Positions 34,283 to 43,715 are shown, counted from the stretch's first letter. The stretch: DNA of 64,000 nt from Salipaludibacillus agaradhaerens (GCF_002019735.1 NZ_KV917378.1:3746869-3810868); one strand, 5' to 3'. Numbers and translations: made by a program. The notes: generated from the letters alone by a model not told the origin.

Positions 34283-34367
34283 ATCACAGTTAAGCGTCCG
34301 TAACCCTCCTGGCTAAAAATAGAGTGGAGAGGGAACGCTATTCTCTTACTGATTCAAGGTCGTTTTA
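34283..34367 (+). repeat. Family A intergenic repeat, copy 5 (short, diverged)
   Basis: It starts ATCACAGTTAAGCGTCCG, has CCTCC...CTAAAAATAGAG...GGAG as hairpin, then CTGATTCAAGGTCGTTTTA. The distal CGGACG block is missing. It lies between the HAD start and the 3' end of the GNAT gene (both minus strand). Confidence 0.82.
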
Positions 34368-34392
34368 ACTAGTTCTAATACCACTGTTTAAT

Positions 34393-34899
34393 TTAAAAGG
34401 ATTTATAATAAAAAACGGTAGGGTGCAGTTCTCCGTTTGCCGATTTGGCATAATTGGGGATTTTACCAGCTTGACTATAACCCAGTGAAGAATAAAGAAG
34501 GTTAGAAGGGTCTCCTTCTCTCGTGTCAAGAACGATTAACGACTTCTGTTCCTGCTTAGCTCGCTCCTCAGCTTTACTCATAAGTGTGCGACCAATCCCG
34601 TTACGTCTATAGTTAGGGTGCGTCATTAGTTTTGCAATTTCAGCTCTATGAGCACCATTTGGCTTATTACAAAGGTGCAATTGGACACTACCAGCTATTT
34701 GATTGTTTACCTTAGCAACGAAGAGGAGAATGTCATGGTTCAATAAATTTTCCCAATAATGATGAGCATCCATTTGTGAGAGTGGCGGTAAAAACCCAAT
34801 GGATGCCCCATCCGCTACTACTTGCATCAAAAGTTCAGACAATTTATCAATGTACCTTTCAATTGATTCTATTTGTTCAATTTTCATATTACTATTCAA
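34393..34899 (-). CDS. GNAT-family N-acetyltransferase
   Basis: 168 aa from a TTG at 34899 with GAGGTG 6 nt upstream; an ATG at residue 5 is the alternative. The GNAT core is clear: GSVQLHLCNKPNGAHRAEIA (strands 2-4), LMTHPNYRRNGIGRTLMSKA with the acetyl-CoA pyrophosphate loop RRNGIG, and SLIVLDTREGDPSNLLYSSL, then GYSQAGKIPNYA. Family members acetylate small molecules or antibiotics; the substrate is unknown. It is in a minus-strand series with the SH3 protein. Confidence 0.85.
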   Translation of the reverse strand: MNSNMKIEQIESIERYIDKLSELLMQVVADGASIGFLPPLSQMDAHHYWENLLNHDILLFVAKVNNQIAGSVQLHLCNKPNGAHRAEIAKLMTHPNYRRNGIGRTLMSKAEERAKQEQKSLIVLDTREGDPSNLLYSSLGYSQAGKIPNYAKSANGELHPTVFYYKSF

Positions 34900-34961
34900 T
34901 AAAATCACCTCAAGAATAGATTATTTTCCTACCCGATAACTATTCGTTAACAAACCTATAT

Positions 34962-35336
34962 TTAATATTGTTTATTGATAACTTTAACGTTTTCTTTTGG
35001 CACCCACCCTTCTTCTGCATGAGAGGCCTTTTTAACCCATAACCACCCATTAAGTTCTTTGATTTTCACAAGTTCTTCCCCAACCTTTACATTCAATTCT
35101 TTTGCAGTATAATCCTCTAAAATCACGCCATCCTCACCTTGAATATGAATGATTTGTTCAGGTACCCATCCCTCTAAATGGTTATCTTTAGTGTAGCAAT
35201 ATATCCAGTTATTCCAATCTTCCTTTCCCTCGTATTTAGTGCCGACAATAACATCTTGTCCTTTAAGCAGGCTAATTGGGCTAGGGTAGTTGCTTGTATG
35301 TTGTTTCGTTACTAGATAAATCTTTTTATCCTCCAT
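34962..35336 (-). CDS. SH3-like domain protein
   Basis: 124 aa with two tandem SH3-like barrels of about 60 residues. The first contains GKEDWNNWIYCYTKDNHLEG and WVPEQIIHI, the second LNGWLWVKKASHAEEGWVPK. There is no signal peptide, so it is probably cytoplasmic. Such small proteins are annotated in bacilli as ligand-binding SH3-type proteins of unknown role. AAGGAG precedes the ATG by 8 nt. Confidence 0.75.
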   Translation of the reverse strand: MEDKKIYLVTKQHTSNYPSPISLLKGQDVIVGTKYEGKEDWNNWIYCYTKDNHLEGWVPEQIIHIQGEDGVILEDYTAKELNVKVGEELVKIKELNGWLWVKKASHAEEGWVPKENVKVINKQY

Positions 35337-35477
35337 TATTATTCACTCCTTTAGTAACTTAGTCTTAATAAAAATCAAAAGAAATAGTGTACGAGATAAG
35401 GTAAAATCGACAATGAAAATGCATGGGTCTTGACCATCTGCCACATTCATATGAACCTGGCCATCACGTAAGTTATC

Positions 35478-35546
35478 GAAGTGAAGGCCCGATTCATTAC
35501 TCTAATTCTGACATCTTATTTTGAATTATGGAATTCCTTCAGTTTA
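35478..35546 (+). repeat. Family C repeat, copy 2
   Basis: Aligns with 33349-33417 over 69 bp. It lies between the SH3 gene start and the MFS gene end. Confidence 0.55.
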
Positions 35547-35581
35547 TAAAAAAATAAAGAAGATCATGATGCTACAATCTA

Positions 35582-36802
35582 TTAGGCTATTGATTTAACT
35601 GGTGCTTCTTTTATCACATGACGCAATGTTATGGTAATGATAATAAATGACACGAAAAGAACGATACTTAATACTTGAAAGGGTAAAATAACATTTTGCA
35701 CGGCAATCATTTGTGTAAATAATGAAAGGAGTAAAATTCTAGTCCCTAAACCTATGCCACGAAATAAACTATCGACTCTTCCAATCTTGTCATTTGGGAT
35801 CCGTTCCATTATAAGAGAGTTTCTTGCAACGCGCGTGCCAGCGTTTCCAAACGCAATAAGAACCGTTAAAAGATAAAATATCGAAACAAATGGGAAAAAT
35901 ATATATAGCGTAATTGAGACGGCAAATAAAAGGACTGTAAAAACAATAGTCGACTCATTTCCAACTCTTTTTAAAATGATCGGTAAAAAGATACCTGCGA
36001 ACACTGCCCCAATACCATACACCATCGTTTTCATCCCGTAAACAGAAGCACCTGCTTGCAAAATGTTATCGATATATACTGGAAAAAGATAATTAGTCAT
36101 CATGACCCCGATAAAAGGCATAAACGAAGCAACAAGAAAAAGAAATAAACGCGGGTAGCGCATCATGTAAACATACCCTTCTGTTAACTTCCTCCAAAAA
36201 GAATCTTTTGTTGGATTTTTAGGCATTTTCTTATAGGGGATAAGACTAAAGAAAACAATCGCTATTGCATAAGTCGTTGAATTTAGTAGTAATAGCCATT
36301 TGAATTCTATAATGGGAAGTAGTAGGGCGGCTAATCCTCCTGATAAAACAGCTGCTAATTGACCTTGCACTTCCATGATACCATTTAGCGTTTTATATTG
36401 AGATGGTTCGAAAATCTCCTGATTGAAAGCAAAAATAGTTGGATAAAAAAGATTATAGTAAAATGACCCTGTGATAAATAAAATAACGAAATACCATGTT
36501 GTATAACTGACACCAGAAAATCCTGCAATCGTGAATAGCATAATAATGAGCAACCCAATCATTTCACCAGCAATAAGCAGGCGTTTACGGGATACTTGAT
36601 CAATTAAGTTTCCGATAAAAGGGGTAGACATAAATAAGAGTATAGTGACACATAACGTTACATATCCAAAGACCGTTTCTCCGCCATCCTTTGTTACGAA
36701 AAGCCAAGGGACAGCTATCATCGTCATCCCTGATCCCATAGAAGAAAACATATTGGCAGCTAACATCTTAAATAGTCGTGTGTCTTTCTTTAAAGTAGTC
36801 AT
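35582..36802 (-). CDS. MFS transporter
   Basis: 406 aa with 12 predicted membrane helices. N-terminal MLAANMFSSMGSGMTMIAVP is followed by the MFS loop GNLIDQVSRKRLL between helices 2 and 3. It resembles drug/macrolide-efflux-type MFS_3 proteins of Firmicutes. The start ATG has only a weak ribosome site, so the N-terminus is tentative. The substrate is unknown. Confidence 0.85.
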   Translation of the reverse strand: MTTLKKDTRLFKMLAANMFSSMGSGMTMIAVPWLFVTKDGGETVFGYVTLCVTILLFMSTPFIGNLIDQVSRKRLLIAGEMIGLLIIMLFTIAGFSGVSYTTWYFVILFITGSFYYNLFYPTIFAFNQEIFEPSQYKTLNGIMEVQGQLAAVLSGGLAALLLPIIEFKWLLLLNSTTYAIAIVFFSLIPYKKMPKNPTKDSFWRKLTEGYVYMMRYPRLFLFLVASFMPFIGVMMTNYLFPVYIDNILQAGASVYGMKTMVYGIGAVFAGIFLPIILKRVGNESTIVFTVLLFAVSITLYIFFPFVSIFYLLTVLIAFGNAGTRVARNSLIMERIPNDKIGRVDSLFRGIGLGTRILLLSLFTQMIAVQNVILPFQVLSIVLFVSFIIITITLRHVIKEAPVKSIA

Positions 36803-37060
36803 GTCACGTCACTCGCGGTAAAACGTTTCCTCTCCAAGTTTAAAAGCTCTACTCTGGGTATGGATATAAATACGTGTAATAATGTCATTCGACATCTCTC
36901 CTTCATAATTAGACTTCTCTATTCTCAGTATAAAGGCTCCGAGCCTCCCTTAAATCGGAGTGAGGTTCGAACTTCTGCTACATAAATAGACTTGGGAATG
37001 GAGAATGAAAAGTCAGACTAAAGTTGTAGAAAGAGAGCTTACTTAAACATTATTATCTAC

Positions 37061-37693
37061 TTAAAGATGATGCTTAACCGCATAAAGCGCAGCTTGGGTA
37101 CGGTCTTGGAGTTCCAGCTTCGCTAATAGATTGGAGACGTGTGTTTTCACCGTTTTTTCCGTTATGATAAGACTGGCAGCAATTTCTTTATTGCTTTTTC
37201 CTTTCGCGATTTCCGCTAATACTTCTTTTTCCCTTTTTGTTAATCCACTTAGTCGTTTTTCTTCTTTATTGCCGTGAGATAAATGGGACATCACATGAGA
37301 CGTTACCTTTGGATGTAGCGGGCTTTCCCCCCTATAAACACGCCTAATCGAAGAAACTAACTCATCTGGATCTACATCTTTCAGTTGATAGCCGCTGGCA
37401 CCTGCTTTGATAGCTGGAATAGCATGGCTTTGGTCAGAAAAGCTTGTTAAAATTAAGACTTTTACATCGGGGAACTGTTCCTTGATTTTTTGGGTTGCTT
37501 CGGTGCCATCCATGTTAGGCATGTCAAGATCCATTAACACGATATCTGGTTGGAGTTTCTCGACTAATGTTACTGCTTCCATCCCATTTTTGGCTTCCCC
37601 TACAATTTCAAGACCAGCTTGTGTTTGTAAAAAAAATAAGAGCCCTCTTCTAACAACATGGTGATCATCCGCAATTAATATTTTAATCTTCAT
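37061..37693 (-). CDS. yhcZ: NarL/LuxR-type response regulator (YhcZ-like)
   Basis: 210 aa. The receiver domain has acidic DD at residues 9-10, phospho-acceptor Asp in PDIVLMDLDMPNMDG (about D55), Thr/Ser in VLILTSFSD, and Lys in GYQLKDVDPDEL. The C-terminal LuxR HTH is LTKREKEVLAEIAKGKSNKE then IAASLIITEKTVKTHVSNLL. It lies 12 bp after the histidine kinase gene with matching orientation, as in the yhcYZ pair of B. subtilis (airSR of S. aureus is related). It is the transcriptional output of the kinase. Confidence 0.88.
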   Translation of the reverse strand: MKIKILIADDHHVVRRGLLFFLQTQAGLEIVGEAKNGMEAVTLVEKLQPDIVLMDLDMPNMDGTEATQKIKEQFPDVKVLILTSFSDQSHAIPAIKAGASGYQLKDVDPDELVSSIRRVYRGESPLHPKVTSHVMSHLSHGNKEEKRLSGLTKREKEVLAEIAKGKSNKEIAASLIITEKTVKTHVSNLLAKLELQDRTQAALYAVKHHL

Positions 37694-37705
37694 TTTTCTG
37701 CTCCT

Positions 37706-38839
37706 TTAAATCGGCAATGACACACATATTTTTGTCCCTTTACCAACTGCCGTTTCTAAATTAAACGTGCCACCTATCATATCTGTCCGTTCCTTCATGG
37801 AAGCTAACCCTAAAGAACCGGTTCCTTTCATTTTTGAAAAATCAAATCCATTGCCTTGATCTATTATGTCCATGCACACACTGTTATTTTTAACGATGAT
37901 ATTTAATGTAGAATGCTTCGTGTTGGCGTGTTTTTGAATATTGTTTAGTGCTTCTTGACCTATACGCCACAGTACTTCTTCTATTTCTGGCGATAAATCC
38001 AGGACGCCATCCACGTTGATAGCCACTTCTATTCCTAGCACTTTTCCATAATTCATTAACGCCATTGCAACCCCCTCTTCCAACCCTTGGGGGCGTAATT
38101 GCCAAATAAGAGCTCTCATTTCACTCGCTGCCTCTTGGGATAGGTTTATCATATAGGAAAGCATGTCTTTCATTTTTTCATCATCGGTCATTTCTTTTGC
38201 CCCACCAGCGGTCAACTTGAGTGAAAAAAGAAGCTGGTTTACTGAGTCATGTAAATCTCTAGCAAGTCGATTACGTTCATTCATTAAAGCCATCTTTTGT
38301 TCAGTTTCCGCTAATTTTATTCGTTTAATGGCCGTTCCAATTTGAAATGCCACGGCTTCTAAAAGAGCTAGTTCCTCACTAGAAAAGTGTGTCTTTTTGG
38401 GAGAGGTGACATTTAATAAGCCGAAATTTTCAACTCCTGCACGAAGGGGGATAGTGGCATGATGGGTGATCTCATTCGTCTCTCCCCAGTGATACTCAAT
38501 GGCATTTTCAAGCCTTTTACATTCAATTATATTAACGGCTCTTTTTAGCCGGCCATCATTAAAACGTTCTATGCACCAACAATCACCTTCACACATCGGC
38601 TTTTTATCTTGCCACGTTAACGCAGGTGGAAGTTTGACATCAGCTGCTAGGGTATAATGACCACTGTTATTAACTAAAAAAATCCATCCCGTTTTCATTC
38701 CGATGAGTGATAAAAGTTCGTGTAATACTTCTTTAAGCATGAAATCAAGTTCATTTGCTTCATTTAATTTCTCAGCAATGACCTTTAACGTATTAAGTTT
38801 CTTAACTTGTTCACGTTCATTTTTATCTGTCATCCTCAT
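37706..38839 (-). CDS. yhcY: GAF-domain sensor histidine kinase (YhcY/AirS-like)
   Basis: 377 aa, without transmembrane segments. A GAF domain (about 25-175) carries four cysteines, C83-x3-C87-x-C89 (MCEGDCWCIERF) and C107 (VNIIECKRL). The HisKA_3 dimerisation box with His197 is NRLARDLHDSVNQLLFS; the ATPase domain shows IGQEALNNIQKHA (N box) and DQGNGFDF...GLASMKER (G boxes). The cysteine spacing resembles the [2Fe-2S] site of S. aureus AirS, suggesting redox or oxygen sensing. The start is uncertain between two ATGs six bases apart. Confidence 0.88.
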   Translation of the reverse strand: MRMTDKNEREQVKKLNTLKVIAEKLNEANELDFMLKEVLHELLSLIGMKTGWIFLVNNSGHYTLAADVKLPPALTWQDKKPMCEGDCWCIERFNDGRLKRAVNIIECKRLENAIEYHWGETNEITHHATIPLRAGVENFGLLNVTSPKKTHFSSEELALLEAVAFQIGTAIKRIKLAETEQKMALMNERNRLARDLHDSVNQLLFSLKLTAGGAKEMTDDEKMKDMLSYMINLSQEAASEMRALIWQLRPQGLEEGVAMALMNYGKVLGIEVAINVDGVLDLSPEIEEVLWRIGQEALNNIQKHANTKHSTLNIIVKNNSVCMDIIDQGNGFDFSKMKGTGSLGLASMKERTDMIGGTFNLETAVGKGTKICVSLPI

Positions 38840-38922
38840 TCATCCTCTTTAAGATTCATAGCTACTATACTATTATACATTTCTACTGAAATGAGGAGTA
38901 CGTTAAAACAAATAAAGCTTTT

Positions 38923-39400
38923 TCGTCTGAAAAATAGCCGGAGAAAATCCCCTTAAATAGTCATTAGCAATAAAAATAAATTAAATAACCGGAGGGATTC
39001 CGCTTATTGACTCGGAAAATCTGAAAATAGGTCGTTTTACTTCGAATAATCGGAAAATTTCCCGTTATATTCCCTAAAATGAGCTTTCTCCTGCACTTAA
39101 CCGAAAAATCTCCGCTTATTTTGCTCTTACTAATGACTCGGTTATTGGGGGTAAAGAGGTGAACAGTTTTATAAAAAAAGGTGCGTAAACGAGGTTTTTA
39201 ATTAATGACAAGCCTGTCGTATTAGGATTTCACGTTGTCTTTTCTGTTACTAATGTTCATTAAAGTGATGTTATGCAAAGAAAAAGCTTTTTATAATGAA
39301 TAAGTCAGGTGATGCCCCGTCCAAATCCACCTTTAACCGGGTATTCTCTTTATTTGGCTGTAAACAACTAGAATTACTAAACTGAAAATTATGATATTAT
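38923..39400. repeat. Family B long non-coding repeat, copy 2
   Basis: Same orientation and order of blocks as 12911-13400, including CCGGAGAAAATCCCCTTAAA, TAATCGGAAAATTTCCCG, CTAATGTTCATTAAAGTG and AAATCCACCTTTAACC. It fills most of the 740-bp gap between yhcY and the DinB gene. Confidence 0.8.
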
Positions 39401-39577
39401 TTATATAATGCTAGTAATCTACATTATAAAACAGGAATAGCGTCAATTTACCTCCATCTTTTTATTGCTCCCCTTGTCAGTCATTTAATTTATCAGCTCA
39501 TAAATAGATATATATATAGAAAATTATAACGTGTTCAAACAATACCTCATTATTTTAAATTCTTAGGAGGAGATTCA

Positions 39578-40024
39578 ATGAATAAAACATTCAGTCAGTT
39601 TGGAAAAATGGGTGATAGTATTTTGAAGTTAAAAGAACTCCCTGAAGACATACTATCTGAACCTATTAAAGAAAGAAAATGGTCAATCATACAAGTGGTT
39701 GGACATTTATACTATTGGGATAAATATAATCTTGAAGAGATGGCACCGTATATGACTGAAGGGGCTGATTTACCACAGTTCCCAGCCCATGATCCACATA
39801 ATGAAGAGGCAATGGCTTTTATTGAAGGTTTTTCTGTTGCATCTCTTATTGATCGTTTTGTACAAACTCGAAAAGAACTTACTGAAGAATTATCTAAAGT
39901 CGGGAAAGGTGTAAGGTTCACTATTGGCGGGGGAAAAAGGAAATTCTCAGCAGAAAGTTTTGTTAAAATATTCATTAAGCATGATGACCACCATCTCAAA
40001 CAAATTCATGAGAAATTACAATAA
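39578..40024 (+). CDS. DinB-family protein
   Basis: 148 aa, a four-helix-bundle DinB/YfiT-like protein. Metal-ligand histidines are expected in VVGHLYYWDKYNLEE and in KIFIKHDDHHLKQIHEKL near the C-terminus. WSIIQVVGHL is the usual DinB helix-2 motif. Members include bacillithiol-S-transferases and proteins of unknown function. AGGAGGAG precedes the ATG. A hairpin near 40060-40105 with TTTTT may terminate it. Confidence 0.85.
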   Translation: MNKTFSQFGKMGDSILKLKELPEDILSEPIKERKWSIIQVVGHLYYWDKYNLEEMAPYMTEGADLPQFPAHDPHNEEAMAFIEGFSVASLIDRFVQTRKELTEELSKVGKGVRFTIGGGKRKFSAESFVKIFIKHDDHHLKQIHEKLQ

Positions 40025-40332
40025 GGGATAACGATATTTTGCGTATTGATATGAAGCAAACGAAGAGCAACGTATACGCGGGCTGTAAGTGATGCAGCTC
40101 GTTTTTATGTCCTACTACTTAAGAAATAATGTGAAAGAAGAGGGGGATTTGAACAACAGTTGTTATTATGTAAAAGGGGCGTTATTATGAAAGTCAGCAA
40201 AGCGCTATCTGATGTAAGGGGAATGGTCAATGTCCACGTTGATAGTTGGCTAATAATAATCAATAAAAGTGAATACATAAACTGCCGTTTTTCATAAATT
40301 AATGTGGTCATGATGTGAGAGGAGTGAAGAGA

Positions 40333-41214
40333 ATGAGGAATGAGCAAGAAATGTTTGAATTAATAATTTCAGTTGCCAAAAACGACGAAAGAATTAGAGC
40401 TGTCTATATGAATGGATCAAGAACGAATCCAAATGTTCCAAAGGATATTTTTCAAGATTACGATATTGTATATGTTGTAACGGACACGTCTTCATTCATT
40501 AAAGATGAGCACTGGATTGAGATATATGGGGATGTACTTATGAAACAAGAACCAGATAAACTCGAAAAAGGCAAAGGTCTGGATGCAAATTTTGAGCGTA
40601 CATACGCCTATTTGATGTTATTTACAGACGGGAATCGGATTGATCTGCGTATTCAAACAGCTGAGGCAATGCTTGAAGAGTATGGAGAAGATAAACTCAC
40701 TATCCCACTATTGGATAAAGATGCTATTTTACCTTCTATACCACCACCCTCGGACCTCGACTATCACGTTAATAAACCAACAGAGGGGCAATATGATAGT
40801 TGCACTAATAATTTTTGGTGGTGTCTACAAAATGTTGCAAAAGGAATACGGCGTGATGAGCTACCCTATTCAAAATTAATGTTTGAATATACAACAAGGG
40901 TTGCTTTGGACGAGATGGTCAACTGGTGGATTGGAATAGAGAATGATTTTCAAGTTTCAACAGGAAAAATGGGAAAATACTTTAAGAAATACCTTCCTGA
41001 ATCATATTGGGAGATGTACATAAACACGTACTCTGATTCAGACTATGAAAATATGTGGCAATCAGTTTTTATTGCTTGTAAATTGTTCCGAATTTTATCA
41101 CATGATGTAGCTAATCACTTCCATTTTTCCTATCCTGTTGAGGATGATAACAATATGACGAAATACCTTAGACACTTAAGAGACTTGCCTGCTAACGCTA
41201 AGGAAATATTCTGA
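40333..41214 (+). CDS. Aminoglycoside 6-adenylyltransferase (AadK-like)
   Basis: 293 aa from ATG 40333 (GAGGAG upstream); an in-frame start at 40315 overlaps the ribosome site. The nucleotidyltransferase motif VYMNGSRTNPN with DYDIVYVVTD and later RIDLRIQT supply the metal-binding acidic residues. The helical C-terminal domain includes DSCTNNFWWCLQNVAKGIRR and ACKLFRILSHDVANHFHFSY. This matches AadK/ANT(6) enzymes that adenylylate streptomycin. Chromosomal AadK-type genes occur widely in bacilli and often give only modest resistance. There are no signs of a cassette or mobile context. Confidence 0.9.
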   Translation: MRNEQEMFELIISVAKNDERIRAVYMNGSRTNPNVPKDIFQDYDIVYVVTDTSSFIKDEHWIEIYGDVLMKQEPDKLEKGKGLDANFERTYAYLMLFTDGNRIDLRIQTAEAMLEEYGEDKLTIPLLDKDAILPSIPPPSDLDYHVNKPTEGQYDSCTNNFWWCLQNVAKGIRRDELPYSKLMFEYTTRVALDEMVNWWIGIENDFQVSTGKMGKYFKKYLPESYWEMYINTYSDSDYENMWQSVFIACKLFRILSHDVANHFHFSYPVEDDNNMTKYLRHLRDLPANAKEIF

Positions 41215-41409
41215 TTGTGAAAAATCATTATTGGGTATATGAGTGAAGACCATTATACAGTTTGATATGTCTCGCATGTTAGAGGATATGAACTATTTTT
41301 ATGGATGAAAGAACAATTTTTTAGGGGAAAACGGGCATAGTGTTGCATATACCATAAAGATTTAATTGGGTAGACTGTATGAGTGCGAAGTGAATTGGAG
41401 GCAATGAAT

Positions 41410-42561
41410 ATGAAACATTATGACGTCATTATTGTAGGAGCAGGATCGATAGGAATGTCGGCAGGCTATTTTTTAAGTAAAGAAGGAAAACGTGTTCTGC
41501 TACTTGATGCGCATGATCCGCCTCATACGATGGGAAGTCACGGTGGAGAAACACGGTTAATTCGTCATGCTTATGGGGAAGGGAGAGCATATACGCCACT
41601 TGCATTGAAATCTCAACAGCTTTGGGATGATCTCCAAGAGCAGACAGAGCTGCCAATTTTTCAGAAAACAGGTGTACTTAGCTTTGGCCCAGTGGATACG
41701 CCATTTCTAAAAGAAGCATTAGAGAGTGCTAAAGCGCATCATTTACAAGCTGAAAAATTAACGGAAGCAGAGATGAAAAGGCGCTGGGCAGGTCTTCAAT
41801 TTCCAGAAGAAGGGCCATATATCGGTTGCTATGAGCCTGACGCAGGCGTGTTATTTGTTGAAAATTGTATTCAAACTTACCGAGAGCTAGCTTTACAGGA
41901 GGGAGCAGAACTTCTAACTGAAACCCCTGTCAAAGACGTTACGATGAGAGATGAGCAAGTATCTATTCAAACTAGCAAAACCTCTTATATAGCTGATGAC
42001 GTGATAATCTGTGCAGGAGCTTGGAATAGAATGCTACTCCAAGGCGTTGATCTTATGCTCCCACTGCAACCGAAAAGGCAGGTCGTGGGCTGGTTTGAAG
42101 CCAATGATCAATTGTTTGGAAGTTGTGAAGGGTTTCCAGGTTTTTCAGCCCACACCCCTTCTGGTATTTTTTATGGTTTTCCTAGCATCGATGGAAGCGG
42201 AGTTAAGGTCGGCTGCCACGATTTTGGCCAAGTGACAGAGCCAGATGAGATGGTTAGAGAATTTGGGGTGTATGATGAAGATGAAGCTGTTCTTTCCCAG
42301 TTTTTAAAAACGTGGATGCCGGAAGCGGGAGGACATTTGAAAAAAGGACTTACGTGCTTGTACACAATGACACCTGATGAACATTTTATTATCGATACAC
42401 ATCCAAACAATAATCGTATCTTGATAGCAGCAGGGTTTTCAGGTCATGGCTTTAAATTTGCGAGCGGGATCGGCCATGAGCTAACGCAACACATCTTAAA
42501 AGGCAAGACAGAAATAGATCTCTCACTATTCAAATTAAATCGCCAAGCTTTAACAACTTGA
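41410..42561 (+). CDS. soxA: Monomeric sarcosine oxidase / N-methyl amino acid oxidase
   Basis: 383 aa from the ATG at 41410, 8 nt after GGAGG; an ATG six bases earlier is the alternative. The N-terminal FAD site is VIIVGAGSIGMSAGYFLSKE. MSHGGETRLIRHAYGEGRAY follows, and a Cys in KKGLTCLYTMTPDEHFIID is at the position of the covalent-flavin Cys of monomeric sarcosine oxidase. RILIAAGFSGHGFKFASGIG closes the FAD fold. It oxidatively demethylates sarcosine or N-methyl amino acids with O2, giving formaldehyde and H2O2. Confidence 0.88.
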   Translation: MKHYDVIIVGAGSIGMSAGYFLSKEGKRVLLLDAHDPPHTMGSHGGETRLIRHAYGEGRAYTPLALKSQQLWDDLQEQTELPIFQKTGVLSFGPVDTPFLKEALESAKAHHLQAEKLTEAEMKRRWAGLQFPEEGPYIGCYEPDAGVLFVENCIQTYRELALQEGAELLTETPVKDVTMRDEQVSIQTSKTSYIADDVIICAGAWNRMLLQGVDLMLPLQPKRQVVGWFEANDQLFGSCEGFPGFSAHTPSGIFYGFPSIDGSGVKVGCHDFGQVTEPDEMVREFGVYDEDEAVLSQFLKTWMPEAGGHLKKGLTCLYTMTPDEHFIIDTHPNNNRILIAAGFSGHGFKFASGIGHELTQHILKGKTEIDLSLFKLNRQALTT

Positions 42562-42607
42562 TAAACGGATACTCATGAGCCAGTAGCAAGTCATTGGAGG
42601 AGATTCA

Positions 42608-42724
42608 ATGAGAGGTGACATGTAAGCAAACCTCATCCAATTTCCTAATATTACAGTTAATGAAGTAGAGGAAAACGAAGTGAATACCCATATAAATAGG
42701 GGAGTGCAAATAGATGACTTTTGA
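42608..42724 (+). pseudogene. Small ORF interrupted at codon 6 (possible relic)
   Basis: An ATG behind GGAGGAG gives MRGDM then TAA; the same frame continues open as ANLIQFPNITVNEVEENEVN and THINRGVQIDDF to a TGA. Either a short peptide gene has acquired a stop or this is chance. No family is recognised. Confidence 0.25.
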
Positions 42725-42923
42725 CATTGTCCTGCCTATTTTTAATTGATTGAGAGATGACGTATGGATCTCATCTATCCCATATTAAATGTATTAAACT
42801 AAACTTAGGATCTGGGTTGTACTTGGTGAAATGTGTGACAAGTGTTTTAAGAGTGTGGATTAAATATAGTAAACTTAAAGCATTATAAGGGTGAGTCAAG
42901 CTATTAGTAAAGGAGATGTGAGA

Positions 42924-43715
42924 ATGGAAGCAACGGAATTTAGCAGTAAGGTTGTTCTCATAACTGGCGCTGCATCAGGTATTGGTTTGGCAGCGGCCAA
43001 GAGATTCACTCAAGCTGGTGCTCACGTTTGTATGCTTGATATAAATGAACAGAGACTTAAAGAAGCAGAGAAAGACTTACAGTCTTATGGAACGGAGATA
43101 TTGCCGATTGCCTGTGATATAAGTGATAACTGTGACGTTCAAGCTGCTATTGAGAAGGCGACAACATTATGGGATAGGTTGGACATTGTTTTTGCCAATG
43201 CTGGTATTGGGGGGATGATGGCGCCTATTGAACACATGACAGTGGCAGACTGGAAGAAAACAATTGATGTTGATTTAACTGGTTGTTTTTTAACGGTGAA
43301 GTATGCCATTCCATGGATGAAAAACCATGGGGGTTCTATTATTATGACGAGCTCTGTAAGCGGAAACAGAGTCTACTCACAACCAGGATTTAGTAGTTAC
43401 AGCACAGCTAAGGCTGGTCAGACAGCATTTATGAAAATGGCAGCCTTAGAGTTAGGACAGTTTGGCATTCGCGTGAACGCTGTTTGTCCAGGTAGTGTGG
43501 ACACTCATATAACGGAACAGATGCGAAAGCACCCTGAAGTAGATAATATTAGTATGCAAGTAGCGTTTCCACGGGGGCGCCAGCCACTCATGCAAGGCAG
43601 CGCTACTGCTGATCAGGTGGTTGATGCCGTAGAATTCCTAGCTTCGACTAAGGCAGGGCACATTACAGGTACGGAGCTTTATATCGACGGTGGGGAATCC
43701 CTTTTACAAGGATAA
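42924..43715 (+). CDS. Short-chain dehydrogenase/reductase
   Basis: 263 aa from ATG 42924 (AAAGGAG upstream). Classical SDR: cofactor motif LITGAASGIGLAAAKRF, acidic residue in CMLDINEQ favouring NAD, NAGIGG, Ser in MTSSVSGNR, and active-site Tyr-Lys in SSYSTAKAGQ. The C-terminal PGSVDTHITEQM and HITGTELYIDGGESL are typical. The substrate is unknown. It could supply KduD-like activity for the pectin genes 10 kb away, but neither location nor sequence proves that. It ends at a strong terminator. Confidence 0.87.
   Translation: MEATEFSSKVVLITGAASGIGLAAAKRFTQAGAHVCMLDINEQRLKEAEKDLQSYGTEILPIACDISDNCDVQAAIEKATTLWDRLDIVFANAGIGGMMAPIEHMTVADWKKTIDVDLTGCFLTVKYAIPWMKNHGGSIIMTSSVSGNRVYSQPGFSSYSTAKAGQTAFMKMAALELGQFGIRVNAVCPGSVDTHITEQMRKHPEVDNISMQVAFPRGRQPLMQGSATADQVVDAVEFLASTKAGHITGTELYIDGGESLLQG

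Noticed and set aside
40333-41214. Acquired resistance cassette around the AadK-like gene
   Set aside because: No recombinase, attC site, IS or composition break is seen; chromosomal AadK homologues are common in bacilli.
42924-43715. SDR gene as kduD
   Set aside because: It is 10 kb from kduI in another unit, and its motifs are generic SDR, so the name is not supported.
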